This document shows positions 42,805 through 56,401 of a DNA stretch of 64,000 bases, one piece after another. Every line of letters begins with the position of its first letter. Position 1 is the stretch's first letter. Source of the DNA: Nautilus pompilius. Lineage: Eukaryota; Mollusca; Cephalopoda; Nautilida; Nautilidae. The stretch is from assembly GCA_018389105.1 (NCBI GenBank), contig JACATO010001086.1, positions 1 through 64,000 of the forward strand, written 5' to 3'. The notes below the pieces were generated by a model. The model was not told the DNA's origin. It ran no database searches and was given only the letters and a program-made list of their open reading frames with translations. The position numbers and the translations under genes are program-made.

Positions 42805-44764
42805 CTGTGGAGAAAAAGAGAAAATTAAAACAAAGGAAGCATTTTTAGAGCTTTCAGAAAATACCATTTATGTAACTTTCCTATCTATATCTTGTAGGAT
42901 CATCCAATATTTCAGAAATTAAATATGAACCACTATTTTTTTAAATAAAAATAATGAGAGATACATTTTTAAAGATCTCAAAAGTAATAGTAATTTCTAA
43001 ACTAAGGATTTTAACAGATATACACACAACTTTTGATATGAAAATAATGGAAAATAGTAAACAAAAAATAAACCAGTACAATTAGTTAATCATTTACAAT
43101 TACAATGTTACAATGGGAACCTCTTTTTTTTTTTTATTACAAGAGCTTTATTATACTTCTCACCTTGACACTAAATAAATTTATTCCAAAAAATTTATTT
43201 CTATAATTGATGCATTCAGTGACATTGACTGCATTGAAATCTGATTTTACACCAACTTGCGCTTATCATGCACAAAAATATTAGGAGGAGGAGGAATGGT
43301 CGAGACTATCTAACTGCTATCATATACGGACTGAGACGGATGAATTAATTTTAGCATAAAAGACTAATTCCAATTAGTCTGGCTTGGTGCAAAGGGCTGG
43401 CTTGATGTCCACAGTTGATATTAGTGAACCCACAACATGTCGTTCTAAAGAAGACAACAAAAGAAACGTATCTTTCAGCTACTGAACCTTCAAAGCTGAG
43501 GTAGGTTACAGTTATGCCCATGATTCCACATTCACACAACTCTCTCTCCCCCCTCCTTTATAAAACTCTACAAAAATATTTTTTCAGCTGATAAGCTTGT
43601 CCATCAGTTGCCCCCCTTGCTTAAATGAACTAAACTCATAAGATAAGCAAAATTAGTGCAACTCTAAACACTTTTGATGCTTTTATTGTACCCATCAAGG
43701 TTTTGCATCTGTTGTGTGTGCAATAGAGAATTTTCTCTTCTTAATAACTAAGCAGTCAGCACTCACATTTCATCAAGGACAACTCACTTCGCCAACCCAC
43801 TACGAATATAGCGTGTAATACAACAAGATCAGCAATGGGTTTACATTTACTTCCAGACATATTCAAGCCCCCCTTTTCAAAACAAATTCACAGAATCCTA
43901 AGAATCTTCCACAAAATTCCAAACCTACAGCAAATAAAACTTTCATCCATCACTTGCAAAGCTGCATCTCAACTAGAAGTTTGCAGGTATTTTTTAAACA
44001 CCAGCCAGCCATGCAGACAACAGTTATTAGGGAAGATGTTAAACTCAAATGAAAAGACGACAACAACAAAAAAAGGAGTTTGTTTTCCTTAAATAACGCA
44101 AAAGTGAAAATAAAAACAACTTTTTTTTTTTTAATGATTAAATGTCAAATCACTCCCTTGAAGAATACTTCACTTTGGTTTTTTTTCTCTTACACATCTC
44201 TGCCATTCTGGATACTCCAACAGAAACTTCCTACTGGGTGGATAATCAGGAGGAAAAAAATTGGGAGGGGGGTAGTTTTTTGGGACAATAGAAACAAGAG
44301 CTTACATTTGATTCTAATTGCAGTTTTTCCCTAAGGGAGGAAAAGCCCCACTAGTGTCAAGCTTGAAAGCTAAAGTATGATTTTTCTGCAGCAAGCACCA
44401 AACTTGAAGTCTAATGGGGTTTCAGAAATTATATGGAGACTGTGCATGCAAAAAATACTGATGACCATGGGATTATCATCCTGAGAACGAGGTCACAACA
44501 GCTGATTCCTAACTACTTTTCATTAACCCACAATCAAATCATACCTTTTGCTGAGTTTTTTTTTTTGAAAAAACATACAGGTTCCAAGTTACTCTACATT
44601 AACAATCACCTTTACAGTGTTTGTCATAACCAGACACCATGATGTAATTGGTGAACAGGTAAATCTGATGTTGTGTGGTTATGCAATAGTTTTGGTTGCA
44701 CTATCCTTTGTTTGGCCTGAGAACAAGGGTTCTTAATGGGGAAGTTAAATTATCTGTAATTTAC
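42805..44764 (-). other. ECT2 last intron
   Basis: About 1.96 kb, AT-rich and CpG-poor, with many A/T runs and no coding sequence I can support. Plus-strand open frames at 43835-44642 look like chance products of AT-rich DNA. Confidence 0.5.
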
Positions 44765-44829
44765 CTGGTAGTTTCTTTGCTTTGTAGTTTGTGCAGTGTT
44801 GCAGATCCACCTTCTTTCTCGTTTTCATC
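44765..44829 (-). CDS. ECT2: Probable ECT2 C-terminal tail exon next to a GA/CT microsatellite
   Basis: This 65-nt exon is flanked by an acceptor whose pyrimidine tract is a pure (CT)n microsatellite ending in CAG and by the donor AG|GTAAAT. It starts in phase 0 and ends with two bases of a codon. It encodes 21 residues starting DENEKEGGSATLHKL, charged and hydrophilic. With the terminal exon the split codon becomes AGT (Ser), followed by Leu, Ser and a TGA stop. If this exon is skipped, the terminal exon would be read as FIMKS and a TAG stop. Homology was not recognised. Confidence 0.6.
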
Positions 44830-47800
44830 CTGAGAGAGAGAGAGAGAGAATGAGAAAACTGTCACATCTTGGAAGTGAGTAAATCAATGCCACCCTTTTG
44901 TTTTTAAAAAAAACTCTGCTTTCTAATGATTTCTTTGATTATTTTTTTAAAATGTTTTTCTTTCTTTCTTTCCAGAACTAAACATTATGAAGCCTAGAGA
45001 AAACGACGACACCAGGAATGTTTCTGGACGAACTGGCCGGCTGACACTTGTTTTTCCTGCATCAATCTGACTTTCCTCAAACCCACATAACTGTCCATGT
45101 AATGACGTATAGTGTAGGTAGCCATAGTAACAAAAATCTAGGTCTAATAGAAAAGTGTGCATCAGCAATCTATACACTGCATGGACAATTATGATTCAAG
45201 TGATCACTATTAGTTATTTCACTGAATGCATTGAACATGTGCAAAGACAGACAGATACAATAAAAACTGACAGGGATAATTCTATTCTTTAATTCAAACC
45301 TATGACATTGCTTACAGCACACTGGATGCTAAGACAATGCAATATTATTGCAGCTGAGATTCACAAACCGCACCAGGCAGTTCACTTTTCGCCATCGTTT
45401 TACAACAAAGCAGGCTGAGAGGCTGCAATGAAAAGCAGCCATCCAAAAATAAAATACCATACAGGTGACCAGTTCTATCCACTCTGTCCTGATTATGAAC
45501 CAACTGTCTTCATTTCCACCTGTCCTGTCTGGTTTAGGACACAAAGGCAAAGGGATTGCTTGACCAGTTTTCATCTAGATGGATGTTTTCTTATCACTCG
45601 CATGAAAACAGTAACTTTTCCCCCCTTGACTGGAAAGAATTAATGTTTGAAAAAAAGAGGAGACTCGAAAACCAAGTGGAATTCAAGCTTGCCATTTTAG
45701 GACAAGCTGTCAAAAATCAAGTCTGCCTTAGCAAAGACTGTTATTTTGTTTTTTTTTTAAATGTGGCTCCCACAAAAACAATGGTTTCCTTTCCTTTTTC
45801 AGAACTGTATTTCAGTTTGGAATCAAAAAAAGAGAAGGCTGAAAGAACTGTGACGAATCCCTAGTCCTGCTGAAAACCAAAACATCTGTTTACCAACCGG
45901 AAATTTTACGTACAATACAGAATTTAAACCAAAATAAGAATTGCGGGTAAAAAGAGAAAGAAAGAACTCAATATTCCAAACTGCTTTTTGGTTTCTAATG
46001 TTTTCTGACAAATTATTATTGCCTTCCCTTCATTTATCACACTTCAGAAATGGAGGAAAGTTTTACATTCAGCAGCTCTGGTGGTAAATAATTTCAAATG
46101 AGATCCATTGGAAGCTCATCTTTGCATGGAACGTATGACCTTTATAGCTCGGTAGATAGCTGGCAAAGCAGTCTGCTAAATATTTCTTTTCATGTTCTCT
46201 TAATATTTTATCAAATTTCAGCAGCACCGGATTCAGGATACGCAATCAAAAATTTCCATTACTCGATGTTCCAATCCAATGTTAACAGCAGGGCATCTCA
46301 TAAATGTAGTCAACTAATTAGTAAACAAACAGCAACAGAAGAAATGATTTCACACTTTGTCATTCCCTATTCTGTTGCCATAGCAGCATTAAGCTAGACA
46401 GCAATAACATTCCCATGATGCAATTTTCTAATTTTCACTTTTACTGTAACAAACAAGCAATTGTGGCTCTAGATCCAAATATACATTAACCCAGCTCTTC
46501 TTCACCATGCCACCCATTATAAAAACAACAAAAGTCTGCTTCCTGAAGGAAGTGGTAATCAAACGCCATGCTTGCACCAATCTCAAACATTCCATCGCCA
46601 TCTGCTAGTCCCTGCGGCAGTCTGACATCAGAAGAGTTAAAAGATGTATTTTCTAAAATAAGTGTTAACTAAAAATACCCATGAAACTGAAGAATTCGCC
46701 AGTCTAGAAGAACCATCAAAAGCAATTAAATATAATTTCAATAAACATTTTTTTATGAGACAATAAACATACACCATCTTCCCCATCGAGATTATGTTAT
46801 TTGCCCCGCACCTTAAAAACAAATTTTTCCTTTTAGTGTTTTGTCTGTCTGCTCTGAAAGAAAATCCAATCAATAAAGCTGTTTTTCTTTTTTTTTCTTG
46901 GAATACTATGAATCTACAGAGTAAAAATGTTACCACTCTCAGTCAGTTTCAACTGGACCCCAGATGCGGCTGTCTGCTGTGAATAAATTTTTAACACCAG
47001 TGACCAGCAGCCACATGAGAACATGATTTATGATGTGCCACGCCACACCCCTCTCGTAGAATTTCTTATAGGCAGCTGTTCTGTCGACAGTGCGAGAAAT
47101 AAGAATGATACTGGATGATAAATTATAGTTGCTCTACAATACTTTTGAAGGAATAAAAAAAAAAAGGAAGAGAGGAGAAATAAAGAAAAGAGAATTTATC
47201 AATTAAATATCCAACAGTATATCCATTTACTTCTGAACAATGACAGGGAATTTATCCATCTTTTCTCTTCTCTTCTGTGTGCGCTGTCACCTGAAGTCTC
47301 CCAAAGCTTTTAAACACTTCCGGCGTGGAGAATGTCAGATATTCCAAGATTGCAAACAAATAAATATGCCAGCCAACCCCCCCCCAAATATAGGCACAAG
47401 GCTAGAAAATCTGAATATAAACACAGAGACTGAGAAATCAAAGATTCTTATTTACCTTTTTGTATGGTGATGTATTTTTCAATAATGAAACCTAATAAAG
47501 TAGCAAAGTAATTTTTATAGCTTAGCAAAATCCTGTAAGTAATTATTATTGGAAAATTTTTAGATTTTATTTCAATTTAAAAAGAGTAAAACTCTAGTTA
47601 AATAAGCTGAAGGTGGGTTTTAAATGATTAGTGTTAATCTTAAATCTCAATGAATAGCTTTACATGAAAATGAAAGGAAAATTGCTAAAAAGCAGTTTAA
47701 GATTTTAGCACGGTTTATATTTTCAGTGGTAGAACTCAAGAATCCCCAAAATTCAGCCAGACCCCTTTGAATTATCTTGATTACCTGTGCGCATGAGTCT

Positions 47801-50647
47801 GATATAGAATCTACATGAACTATCCTTCCAGAAGCACTCATGCTGACTTACTGTGCACCTCGACATAACTACCACCAGTAATTCATTCATATCAACCAAA
47901 CATAAAAGAGGATGCAGCGAAAGAAACATTTTCACAGTTGAGTGAATTCACACCTAACCTGATTGTATTGGAAATGTCTTGTACCGGTCTCAAGCGTTGA
48001 GCAGTTTGATCCTGCAGGCAAGCATGGTTGGCTTTGGAAAGATAAAGTATGATACCACGATTTATACATGCATGTCTTGAAACTTACCAATGTGAACAAG
48101 TATGGAATGTAGATGCTGCAAACACAAAGGGAGGCAAATCAACATTGGAATGACACGTAGTTATTATCCATTCCTAATAAAGGCATGGCGGCAGTTGGTC
48201 ACGAAGTCTGCCATAGACCCTTCACAAAGGCCAATGAACTAAGAAACCACTGGGGGTAACCGAACAACAGAATTCATGAGAAGAACATCATCCAAAAGGC
48301 TGAATTTCCCTGATTACATTACCACAACCTGTTGTTGTCCTGCGAAATATCCAAAGTTGTCAGATAAAAGCAAACTAAATTTAACAGGTCCAATCAATGT
48401 TTCTGGTGGAAATTGCGGCATGGTGGAGTGTACAGTATTTTGGTGAAATTTGCTTTTTTTCCTGCCCCATGTCAATGGTTGAATGAGGAGTTTGGACTCA
48501 TGTTCAGAATGTTGCTGACATAGCCCAGGCTTTGCATGAGGTGGTGAGGAAATCATCCAGAAAATAGGTGGTAATAATCTTCACTAATGACATTAAATAT
48601 GACCGAGCTTCCAAATGACTTCTCAATTTTAATATACTCATGGTACATTTAACACAATGTTAATTTTCTAATATTGTAAAGCACAAAAGCCATCAATTAT
48701 TCTTCAATTCTTTTTTCAAAATATTGGCGGCTTTGGTCACACATTTAGTAAAAGATGAATTTTTAAATTATCCAGTAGTTCTGCAAAAAATTTGTTTATG
48801 GAAAATCCAGTCGTACTTAATTTATGTTGAGGTGCACGACTTAATTGCATTATATTGAATAGATAAACTAATTAATGCAAGTAAATGGATAAGTGGTTTC
48901 TTGATATTCGGCAGACCCATGTAACCGCAGACTGTGTGGCTTGGAACTGTTGCTATGTGCTGTTGCTTAAACCTCAGAATCCACATGTGAAGGAATTAAT
49001 TCCTTCAGTTATAACAATGTCTTTGACAGCTGCATTACCTCCAAACAAGAATAAGTTAGCATTTAAAACGATAGGAAAAGAAAGAGTCTACATAAAACAA
49101 ACTGCAAGTAAAGGTGACTGAGTTGTTTCCTTCTGAACAGATCCCATTTTTTGTATCCACCAAGCAAAACAGCATATTTACTAAAAATTATAACAAAATA
49201 ATGAGCTGGTTTCTGGTTACCTATGATGGAAAATTAAGTCTAATTGCTTACATCAATCTGCAAAGTCGCTGGTAAATGTTGGTAAGTTTAGTAAAACTGC
49301 ATCACTGTTTTCAAACAATAAAACAAAATATTTCCCAAGTATATTTAACTTTGAATCATTTGGCCCAGGTTTCCACAATTCTTATATCCCTCGCTTTTGT
49401 TATATTTTTATAACCTCAAAATGGCACAGATCCTGGACTCAATTAATGATCTCGTTAACTAGTATAGGTTCTCCATCAGCTGCAACAATGTTACAGCAGA
49501 GCATGCATATTAAAAAAAGCTATGACAACAGGTGTCTAAACTTTTGGCAGTCATCCAATCAGCAAGAATGACCAGCCCAAATGCAAGGCTAAAAGTATGG
49601 CAATGCTTCTAACAGCTGACCATTATTGAAACCAGGATCTTTGAGAGTAATGGCAACACTGCGAGGATGAACACAGGAGTTACTTTACTTCATACTACTC
49701 ACTCAAAGCTTGATTTTCTGCAGCCAATATAATTAAAATTTCAAACACCTCCACCCACACATGACAAACCACTGAAATATTTATCATAGGAACCTCCAAA
49801 AGGAAGAAAAAGGAAAGCCATAAATAAGGAAAAAAAAACCCATAAGAGAAGAGAGTGAAAACAATTTAACATTACAGGATCAGTTTAAGTCTTTTCGTGC
49901 CAATATATCTGGCTTAGTCTTTTGAAGCCATCAGTTTTAAAAAGTAATTTTATCTGCAGACCAAAAATAAAAATAAGTTATCTTAATGAGGATGCTCCAT
50001 TGGGAATTTAAAATAATAAATGAGCCCTTCAGATTGCAAAGAATGGAGCCTAGGTGGCTCCTGTGTTTAAAAAATTTAATTTTGTTTTAAAAAGCTTGGA
50101 AAACTAAAGGATAAAGTAGACTGGGAGAGAGAGAATGCCAGGATAGTCAGAGCTGTGTCCTGATCCAATCAGAATTATCCAGAGGATCATATTTTTTTAA
50201 AGCAAATGTTCACAAATTCTGATATTGCAGAACACTGAAAAATTACCATTTATCTTTCCTGAATTGTACGAAGATAGTTAATTACTTTAGATATTTGAGG
50301 TGCTTTTAAAATCTGATTTAAGAAAAGTAGAAATAGTTTCATTCTTTCAACCCAATTATTTCTATAAACTAAAAACACAAAGCTTAAAAAAATAAAAAGG
50401 GTCAAAATTACTATTATTAACATATGTTAATAACCTTTATTACTAGTTATCCCCATAAGCAGCTTCTCAAACCAGATTCTTCAAAATCAAAGGTCAGCTT
50501 CCAATTAAAAGTAAAAAATTAAGGCAATAAGTTTTATCAGCATTATATCCAGAATTGTTAAGCATGATTACAAATTAATTCCTGAACGGCACCATGCTTT
50601 AGGCATCTACATAGAGGTATGAGTAGAACACCTCTCAACTGACTCAC
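44830..50647 (-). other. ECT2 intron (5.8 kb)
   Basis: AT-rich intronic sequence without recognisable transposons or conserved coding. A (TTTC)n stretch lies near 44955-44972. The (GA)n tract at 44832-44850 is the polypyrimidine tract of the next exon on the minus strand. A possible extra minus-strand exon at 47785-47842 was considered and rejected on phase. Confidence 0.5.
44832..44850. repeat. (GA)n tract acting as splice polypyrimidine tract
   Basis: On the minus strand this is (CT)n directly ahead of the CAG acceptor of the exon at 44829-44765, so a microsatellite supplies the pyrimidine tract. Confidence 0.7.
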
Positions 50648-50740
50648 CTCCAAGGAACAACCTCCAAGACTGATACTGTCACTGTCATCACACATTCCTA
50701 TCAAGTCTTCGTGAATACCGCTGAGTGGTGAATCAAGTTC
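50648..50740 (-). CDS. ECT2: Probable ECT2 C-terminal tail exon
   Basis: This 93-nt exon (31 codons, phase 0 at both ends) has a good acceptor (TTTACCTACAG) and a strong donor (GAG|GTGAGTC). The peptide begins ELDSPLSGIHEDL and ends SLGGCSLE; it is acidic and serine-rich. The phase matches the exon ending at 62822 and the exon starting at 44829. I recognise no homologue, so assignment to ECT2 rests on strand, order, phase and splice signals. It could be alternatively spliced or belong to a nested gene. Confidence 0.55.
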
Positions 50741-52022
50741 CTGTAGGTAAACGATGACACTTTCAAGTAGAAACACAAATTCCATAGATAAACTTGGAAA
50801 ACAAGATGGCAACCTTACAGAGGAGGAAATATGTATGTTCAATGTATTTACTGTACATTGTTTGGGATAGTCAGGTATGAGATTTCAGAAGTTGGTGGAA
50901 GGGATAGTGAAGAGAAATGAAGAACTATGACAGGGACTGGAAAGTTGAACAAGTTTGAAATTACTAAGAGAAAAACTGTTTTACATTTGAATTTAATAAT
51001 AAAATAAATCAGAAAACAAAGTGATAAAAGAATTCTCCATGCAGTTATAATTGTAAGTACTTCTTTATCTCCTAAGGATCATTAAATAAACTTTAATTGC
51101 ATAAATTTAGGGCTTGACGAATTGCTATTCAAAGCAGTATCTGCCAGTGCATTCATCTGCTCATATTGACGAGTGTGCACCAGGACAGTCTCTGGACTGA
51201 GATACTGGAAAGCAGTACAGGAATTCTGGTGCCAAGTCAGCTAGATCATTACAGAAAAATGTCTGAAAGTGAGCTTTGTACCCTAGACTCATCTCAGCCT
51301 AATCCACAAATCTTAATCCTATGATTATGTCATCAGTCAGAAATCCAAAGCAGTTCTGTTCCAGAGGATTGTGATGTAGAATTATTACAAAAAAAAAAAA
51401 AAAATACAAACTCAGACAATTCTTAAAAAAATAATAATGGTTTTTCTTTTAGTAGGAATCAATTGAGAGCTAAAACTGGAGTAACAATACTTGAATTAAA
51501 ACACCAATAAAGTCTGAACATGTCCAAGCTTTCAGATATGGGCAAGTAGCTAACAGAATCAACCAACCAAGAACCTACAGTTTGTCTGTTTGGTAAGATA
51601 AGTTTGCTGCAATGATATTATAGCTTAGCAAAGAGGAAGTTTGATAACTGTAGCCAGAACTAAAAAAAAAAACACAAAGTGGTTCACAAAATGGAATAAA
51701 ATTCTCTGAAAGCAATGGATAAATTTCACCTACATTAAAGATGACAGATGATGCTACTGCAGTGCAGGATGAAGGTAGTGATTGTACTGGAGTGACGGTA
51801 TCTAATAACTCAAGCAGTATATCCACAGGCCTGACATGTCAATAAAGACTTGATTTAAATGCCATTTACAGCCAAAACATGTAAGCTGTGTAATTTACAC
51901 TGATATAGAGAAAATAAAGTTTATAAAAGTGATGGGAACCAGAAAATGTGGCACAATGACACAGCTCAACTGCAAGATATCAGAAACGTGATGGTTACTG
52001 CCTATTTAAAGATACTGATATA

Positions 52023-53397
52023 CAGGTGCATCTCATAAAATTAGAATATCGTGGAAGAGTTCAATATTTTTTGTCAGTTATTTCAGAAAGTGAAAATTAT
52101 ATATATTCTAGACTCATTACATGTAAACTAAAATGTTTCAAGTATTTTTAAATTTTAATTTTGATAATTACGGCCTACAGCTAAAAGAAAAATAGAAAAA
52201 AGGTATCTCAAAATATAATATTCCATTTTGAGTTTGAATAAATCACTATTTATGCAGTACAAATACATGAATCTCTCAGTCCGGTTCAGTACACAACCAC
52301 AATCATGGGGAAGACTGCTGACTTGACAGTTGTCCAGAAGACACTCATTGACACCCTCCACAAGGAGAGTAAACCTCAGAAGGTCATTGCTGAAATGGCT
52401 GGCTGTCCGCAGAGTGCTGTATCAAAGCATATTCATGGAAAGTTGACTGGAAGGGAAGTGTGGTAGGAAAAGGTGCACAAGCAAGAGGGATGACCGCAGC
52501 CTTGAGAGGATTGTCAAGCAAAGCCAATTCAAGAACTTGAGGGAGCTTCACAAGGAGTGGACTGAGGCTAGAGTCAGTGCATCAAGAGCCACCATGCACA
52601 AACGTGTCCCGGAAATGGGCTACAAATGTTGCATTCCTAGTGTCAAGCCACTCCTGAACCAGAGACAACATCAGAAGCATCTTACCTGGGCTAAGGAGAA
52701 AAAGAACTGGACCGACCGTTGCTCAGTGGTCCAAAGTCCTCTTTTCAGATGAAAGTAAATTTTGCATTTCATTTGGAAATCAAGGTCCCACAGTCTGGAG
52801 GAAGAGTGGAGAGGCACAGAATCCAAGTTGTTTGAAGTCCAGTGTGAAGTTTCCACAGTCAGTGATGATTTTGGGTGCCATGTCATCTGCTGGTGTTGGT
52901 CCACTGTGTTTTATCAAGTCCAAAGTCAATGCAGCCATCTACCAGGAGTTTAGAGCACTTCCTGCTTCCATCTGCTAACAAGCTTTATGAAGATGCTGAT
53001 TTCCTTTTCCAGCAGGACTCGGCACCTGCCCACAGTGCCAAAACTACTAGTAAGTGGTTTGCTGACCATGGTATTACTGTGCTTGATTGGCCAGCCAACT
53101 CGCCTGACCCGAACCCCATAGAGAATCTATGGGGTATTGTCAAGAGGAAGATGAGAGACACCAGACCCAACAATACAGAGGAGCTGAAGGCCGCTATCAA
53201 AGCAACCTGGGCTTCCATAACACCTCAGCAGTGCCACAGGCTGATCGCCTCCATGCCACACTCGTGTAAAAGGAGCCCTGACCAAGTATTCAGTGCATAA
53301 ATGAACATACTTTCCAGAAGTCCGACATTTCTATATTATAAATCCTTTTTCTTTTTATTGATCTTATGAAATATTCTAATTTTTTGAGATGCACCTA
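52023..53397 (+). mobile_element. Tc1/mariner DD34E element with TIRs and TA target duplication
   Basis: A 1375-bp element. The left end begins CAGGTGCATCTCATAAAATT. The reverse complement of the right end is nearly identical over about 28 bp, with the outermost base mutated. Both ends are flanked by TA (52021-52022 and 53398-53399), the Tc1/mariner target site. It encloses a broken transposase. The coding remnant is still easy to read, so the insertion is not ancient. It sits in an ECT2 intron, antisense to the gene. Confidence 0.95.
52305..53300 (+). pseudogene. Tc1-like transposase pseudogene (DD34E)
   Basis: The ATG at 52305 opens MGKTADLTVVQKTL, the start of a paired-type helix-turn-helix region. 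The frame then shifts at least three times, with recognisable segments in frames starting near 52305, 52537, 52736 and 52875. The catalytic triad is visible: Asp in VLFSDESKF (codon at 52748), Asp in QQDSAPAH (codon 53016) and Glu in NPIENLWG (codon 53121). The last two are separated by 34 residues, giving DD34E. The frame ends at a TAA at 53298-53300. The protein would have cut and pasted the element at TA sites; with these frameshifts it is inactive. Confidence 0.93.
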
Positions 53398-56300
53398 TAC
53401 TATTTGCTGGCAGCAATGGGCCTTTTTTTTTTTTACTTGTTAAAACAAATACCTGCTTTAAGAGCTTACACGCTACCAAAATTATTATTTTGAAGCATTT
53501 TAAAACCCATTTCCATTTTCTTGTAGAATACTTTTGGTTGTAAGTGAAATTAGAATATCACAAACAAAATGTGGTCTTCCATAAATAGCCAATTTACGAG
53601 GTTTCATGAATTAAAACAAAAAAAAATCAGTAGAAGGGAAATTGAAGGACATGTGAGATGAGTGCTCATATATATATATATAAATTTGTCTGTCTGTTTA
53701 TATCAATTCAAATATGAGTGTTTTTGTGTTTCTTTAGAAAATTTTTTAAAAAGCAAATAAACAAGGAAAGAGGGATCTATTAATTAGTTAATGACAGTAT
53801 ATTGGAACCTTTGAATCTCTTTAAAAAACATGTTAAAGTAGAAAGCACTCATTTCAAATCTAGAAATACCACACTGTAAAATAGAATTTTGCAAAGACAC
53901 AAGAAACTGTGATATAGAGGAAGCATTAAAAAAGGAGAAATTTTTTGGTGAAGTAATTTTCCACCAGCTGATAAATATGGATGAGCACACATGCAGGTTG
54001 AATATGACAGAACCAAGATTATGCTTGTTAGCTGAAAGCACAGCAGTCTTTTTAACACTGTCTTTCAAAGTCTAGGCTGCAAGTAAGAGGTGAAGAAATT
54101 GTGAGCCAGTGGGATACAGAATGCGCAAGTTTGGTAGGTGCTTGTTAATGATGGATAACCAACCAACACTGGGAATGGCATCTTCTTGGTGCGTGTTAAT
54201 TGCAGTGATTGAGATTAAATGAGGTCCTAGTTCTAATTAAATTGTTAATGCTGTCATATGGCTAATCTACAGTTTAAATTTTAAAAGAAGCACTATGTAC
54301 GTTTTGCGTGTATATATCAAAACAAGTAAAAAAAAAATTTTTTTTTTATTCTGCAGTTGTAAGTACTCAGCTGTACTGATATTCAAATTCTAGCACCTGT
54401 ATCATTTCACTGTGGTGAGAGAGAGAAAATCACCCAATACAACCCCCAACAGGCTAACCATACTGCCAATTAGTATTTCATCCTTAAGGGTCAGTTTCCT
54501 TTATAGCTTTGTACTGATACCCATTGTAAATATTAAGATTTAAAATTAAGAAAAGCAATCATCACACACACACTCTCTCTCTCTCTCTCAAAAATGTGTT
54601 ATTTTTAAGGTTTTGTAGAAAACCGACCATTAATGTCACCCTCAACCAAAATAATAATAATACAGGAGTATTCCCGTCACTGGTTGAGAACCAAAAGGCT
54701 GCACGTCAGTTTTTATCTGTTTTAAGATAATTACATGTTAATATTCAAAACAATGTAATTTTTACAAAACAAACAAACTTGTGAGACTAAAATATTCAAT
54801 GGACTGTACAGTTTTATAATGGCAGGCTTGTTTCAGCAGTTAATATTGAATTGTGTGATAGGCTTCAAGACTGCCTAACTCTCCCTTGTGTGTGTTCGTG
54901 AAAATTATGGAAGAAAAGTCTAAGTGTTCAGAGGCTCCTTATTGTGATTTGTGCGCACCCGTCAAGGGCACCTTACTCTCTGCCACATACTTCATGCAGT
55001 AGGTCGGTGAGAGTATTTCCTCTGCCACTTTATTAGCAGTAACTGAACCGACGTTTCAATTTTCCCCTGCTCCCACCATCTGCTAAAGCATCAGAGAAAA
55101 AAAAAAAAGATCCAGACAATAGTGGGTTCAAAACCAGTCCCCTTGCTACCACGAACCAGAAAACAGAAATGCTTTACTCAAAAATAACGTGAATGAACTT
55201 CAAAACTAAGCACTAACTTCATCAATAAGCTGGTGCAGACACTCTTGATAATGTGATGATAAATGCCAAAACCAAACTAGACCTGGACTTTCTATTAACA
55301 CATCAATAATTTCTGTACTTATCATGAGTTATGTTACTACTATTCAGATGTAATAAGAAATGATTATTGTAGTACATAAGTAATGGAAATCAGCATGCTG
55401 CCAAAATACACGTTTACAGACGAAAAAAAAAACAAGCATCATGCTTACATTTGAGATGATATTTACATAAATACATAGGGCAACATCGTGCTGACCAATA
55501 AAACAGTCACTGACTACATCGAAGTAAACTAAAGAAAAAAGTGTGCAGCGTGAACTTTAAGATTATAATTTTGTACACAACCTTTGATAACATGGCCAAG
55601 AAGAAATTCCAGAAGATATGTGATAAGATGGTGTGCTTGCATGAAGAAGGGTTTTTCTATGAACCATATAGCTTCTAACTTCAGAGATTCTATAAGCTGT
55701 GTCCAAGAAAGTAAAAGCTTGGAATGAAGGCAGAAGCATTAAAACTGATAAGTTGGAGGAGAAAAAAAAAGCTTATGAGGATTAATGAACTATACTGAAG
55801 ACTATCGTCTTTGAGAGATAAGGGGAATCTACTGGTGAAGTCAGGTGATCTTTGAAAAAATTAGATCTAAAGGGTAAAGTTGCTGCCCAAAACCATCTTC
55901 TGCCAGGTCATGGACCCCAGACTCTTGGTCATTGGCATCCTCTTATGGCTGAATCAAAGTTTCAGATTTCTGAGAGCAAAAAGACAACAGTTTGTATATA
56001 GGAGAGAAGGTGAAAGGCTTGTAAATCGATGTTCAATTCCAACTGTGAAGCATTTGTCATAGTTTTTTTGGAATCACACACACGTAAAAGACAGAATGAA
56101 ATTAGAAAATTGGTAAGAATTCATGATACTCTTACATCACAATGTTACAAGCAGATTCTTATAAACCATGAACTTGTCCAGTAGAACCAGGTTGATTGGC
56201 AGAAATCGTTATAAAACAAGATGACAACTTAAAACATAGTCATATTTGCAATGAAAACAATAAGTAATGATGTCGCTTTTGGAATAACCCTCTCAAAGTC

Positions 56301-56401
56301 CAGAAGAAATATCAGATTATGTATGTAAAATAAAAAAATAAAAAAAAAGGGGTGTGAAAATGAAAATCACAAATAAGATAGACCAATGGAAAGCTCTAGA
56401 T

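Noticed and set aside
47785..47842. Possible extra minus-strand exon reading MSASGRIVHVDSIS
   Set aside because: The start phase does not fit the exon ending at 50648, the acceptor lacks a pyrimidine tract, and phase-0 reading does not join the 44829 exon in frame.
51734..51830. Possible extra minus-strand ECT2 exon reading DILLELLDTVTPVQSL
   Set aside because: Splice-like ends exist (CAG before 51830, GTAGGT after 51734), but it would need a preceding exon ending with two bases of a codon, whereas the exon ending at 62822 ends on a complete codon, and a phase-0 reading meets a stop. It could still be used with an unseen partner exon.
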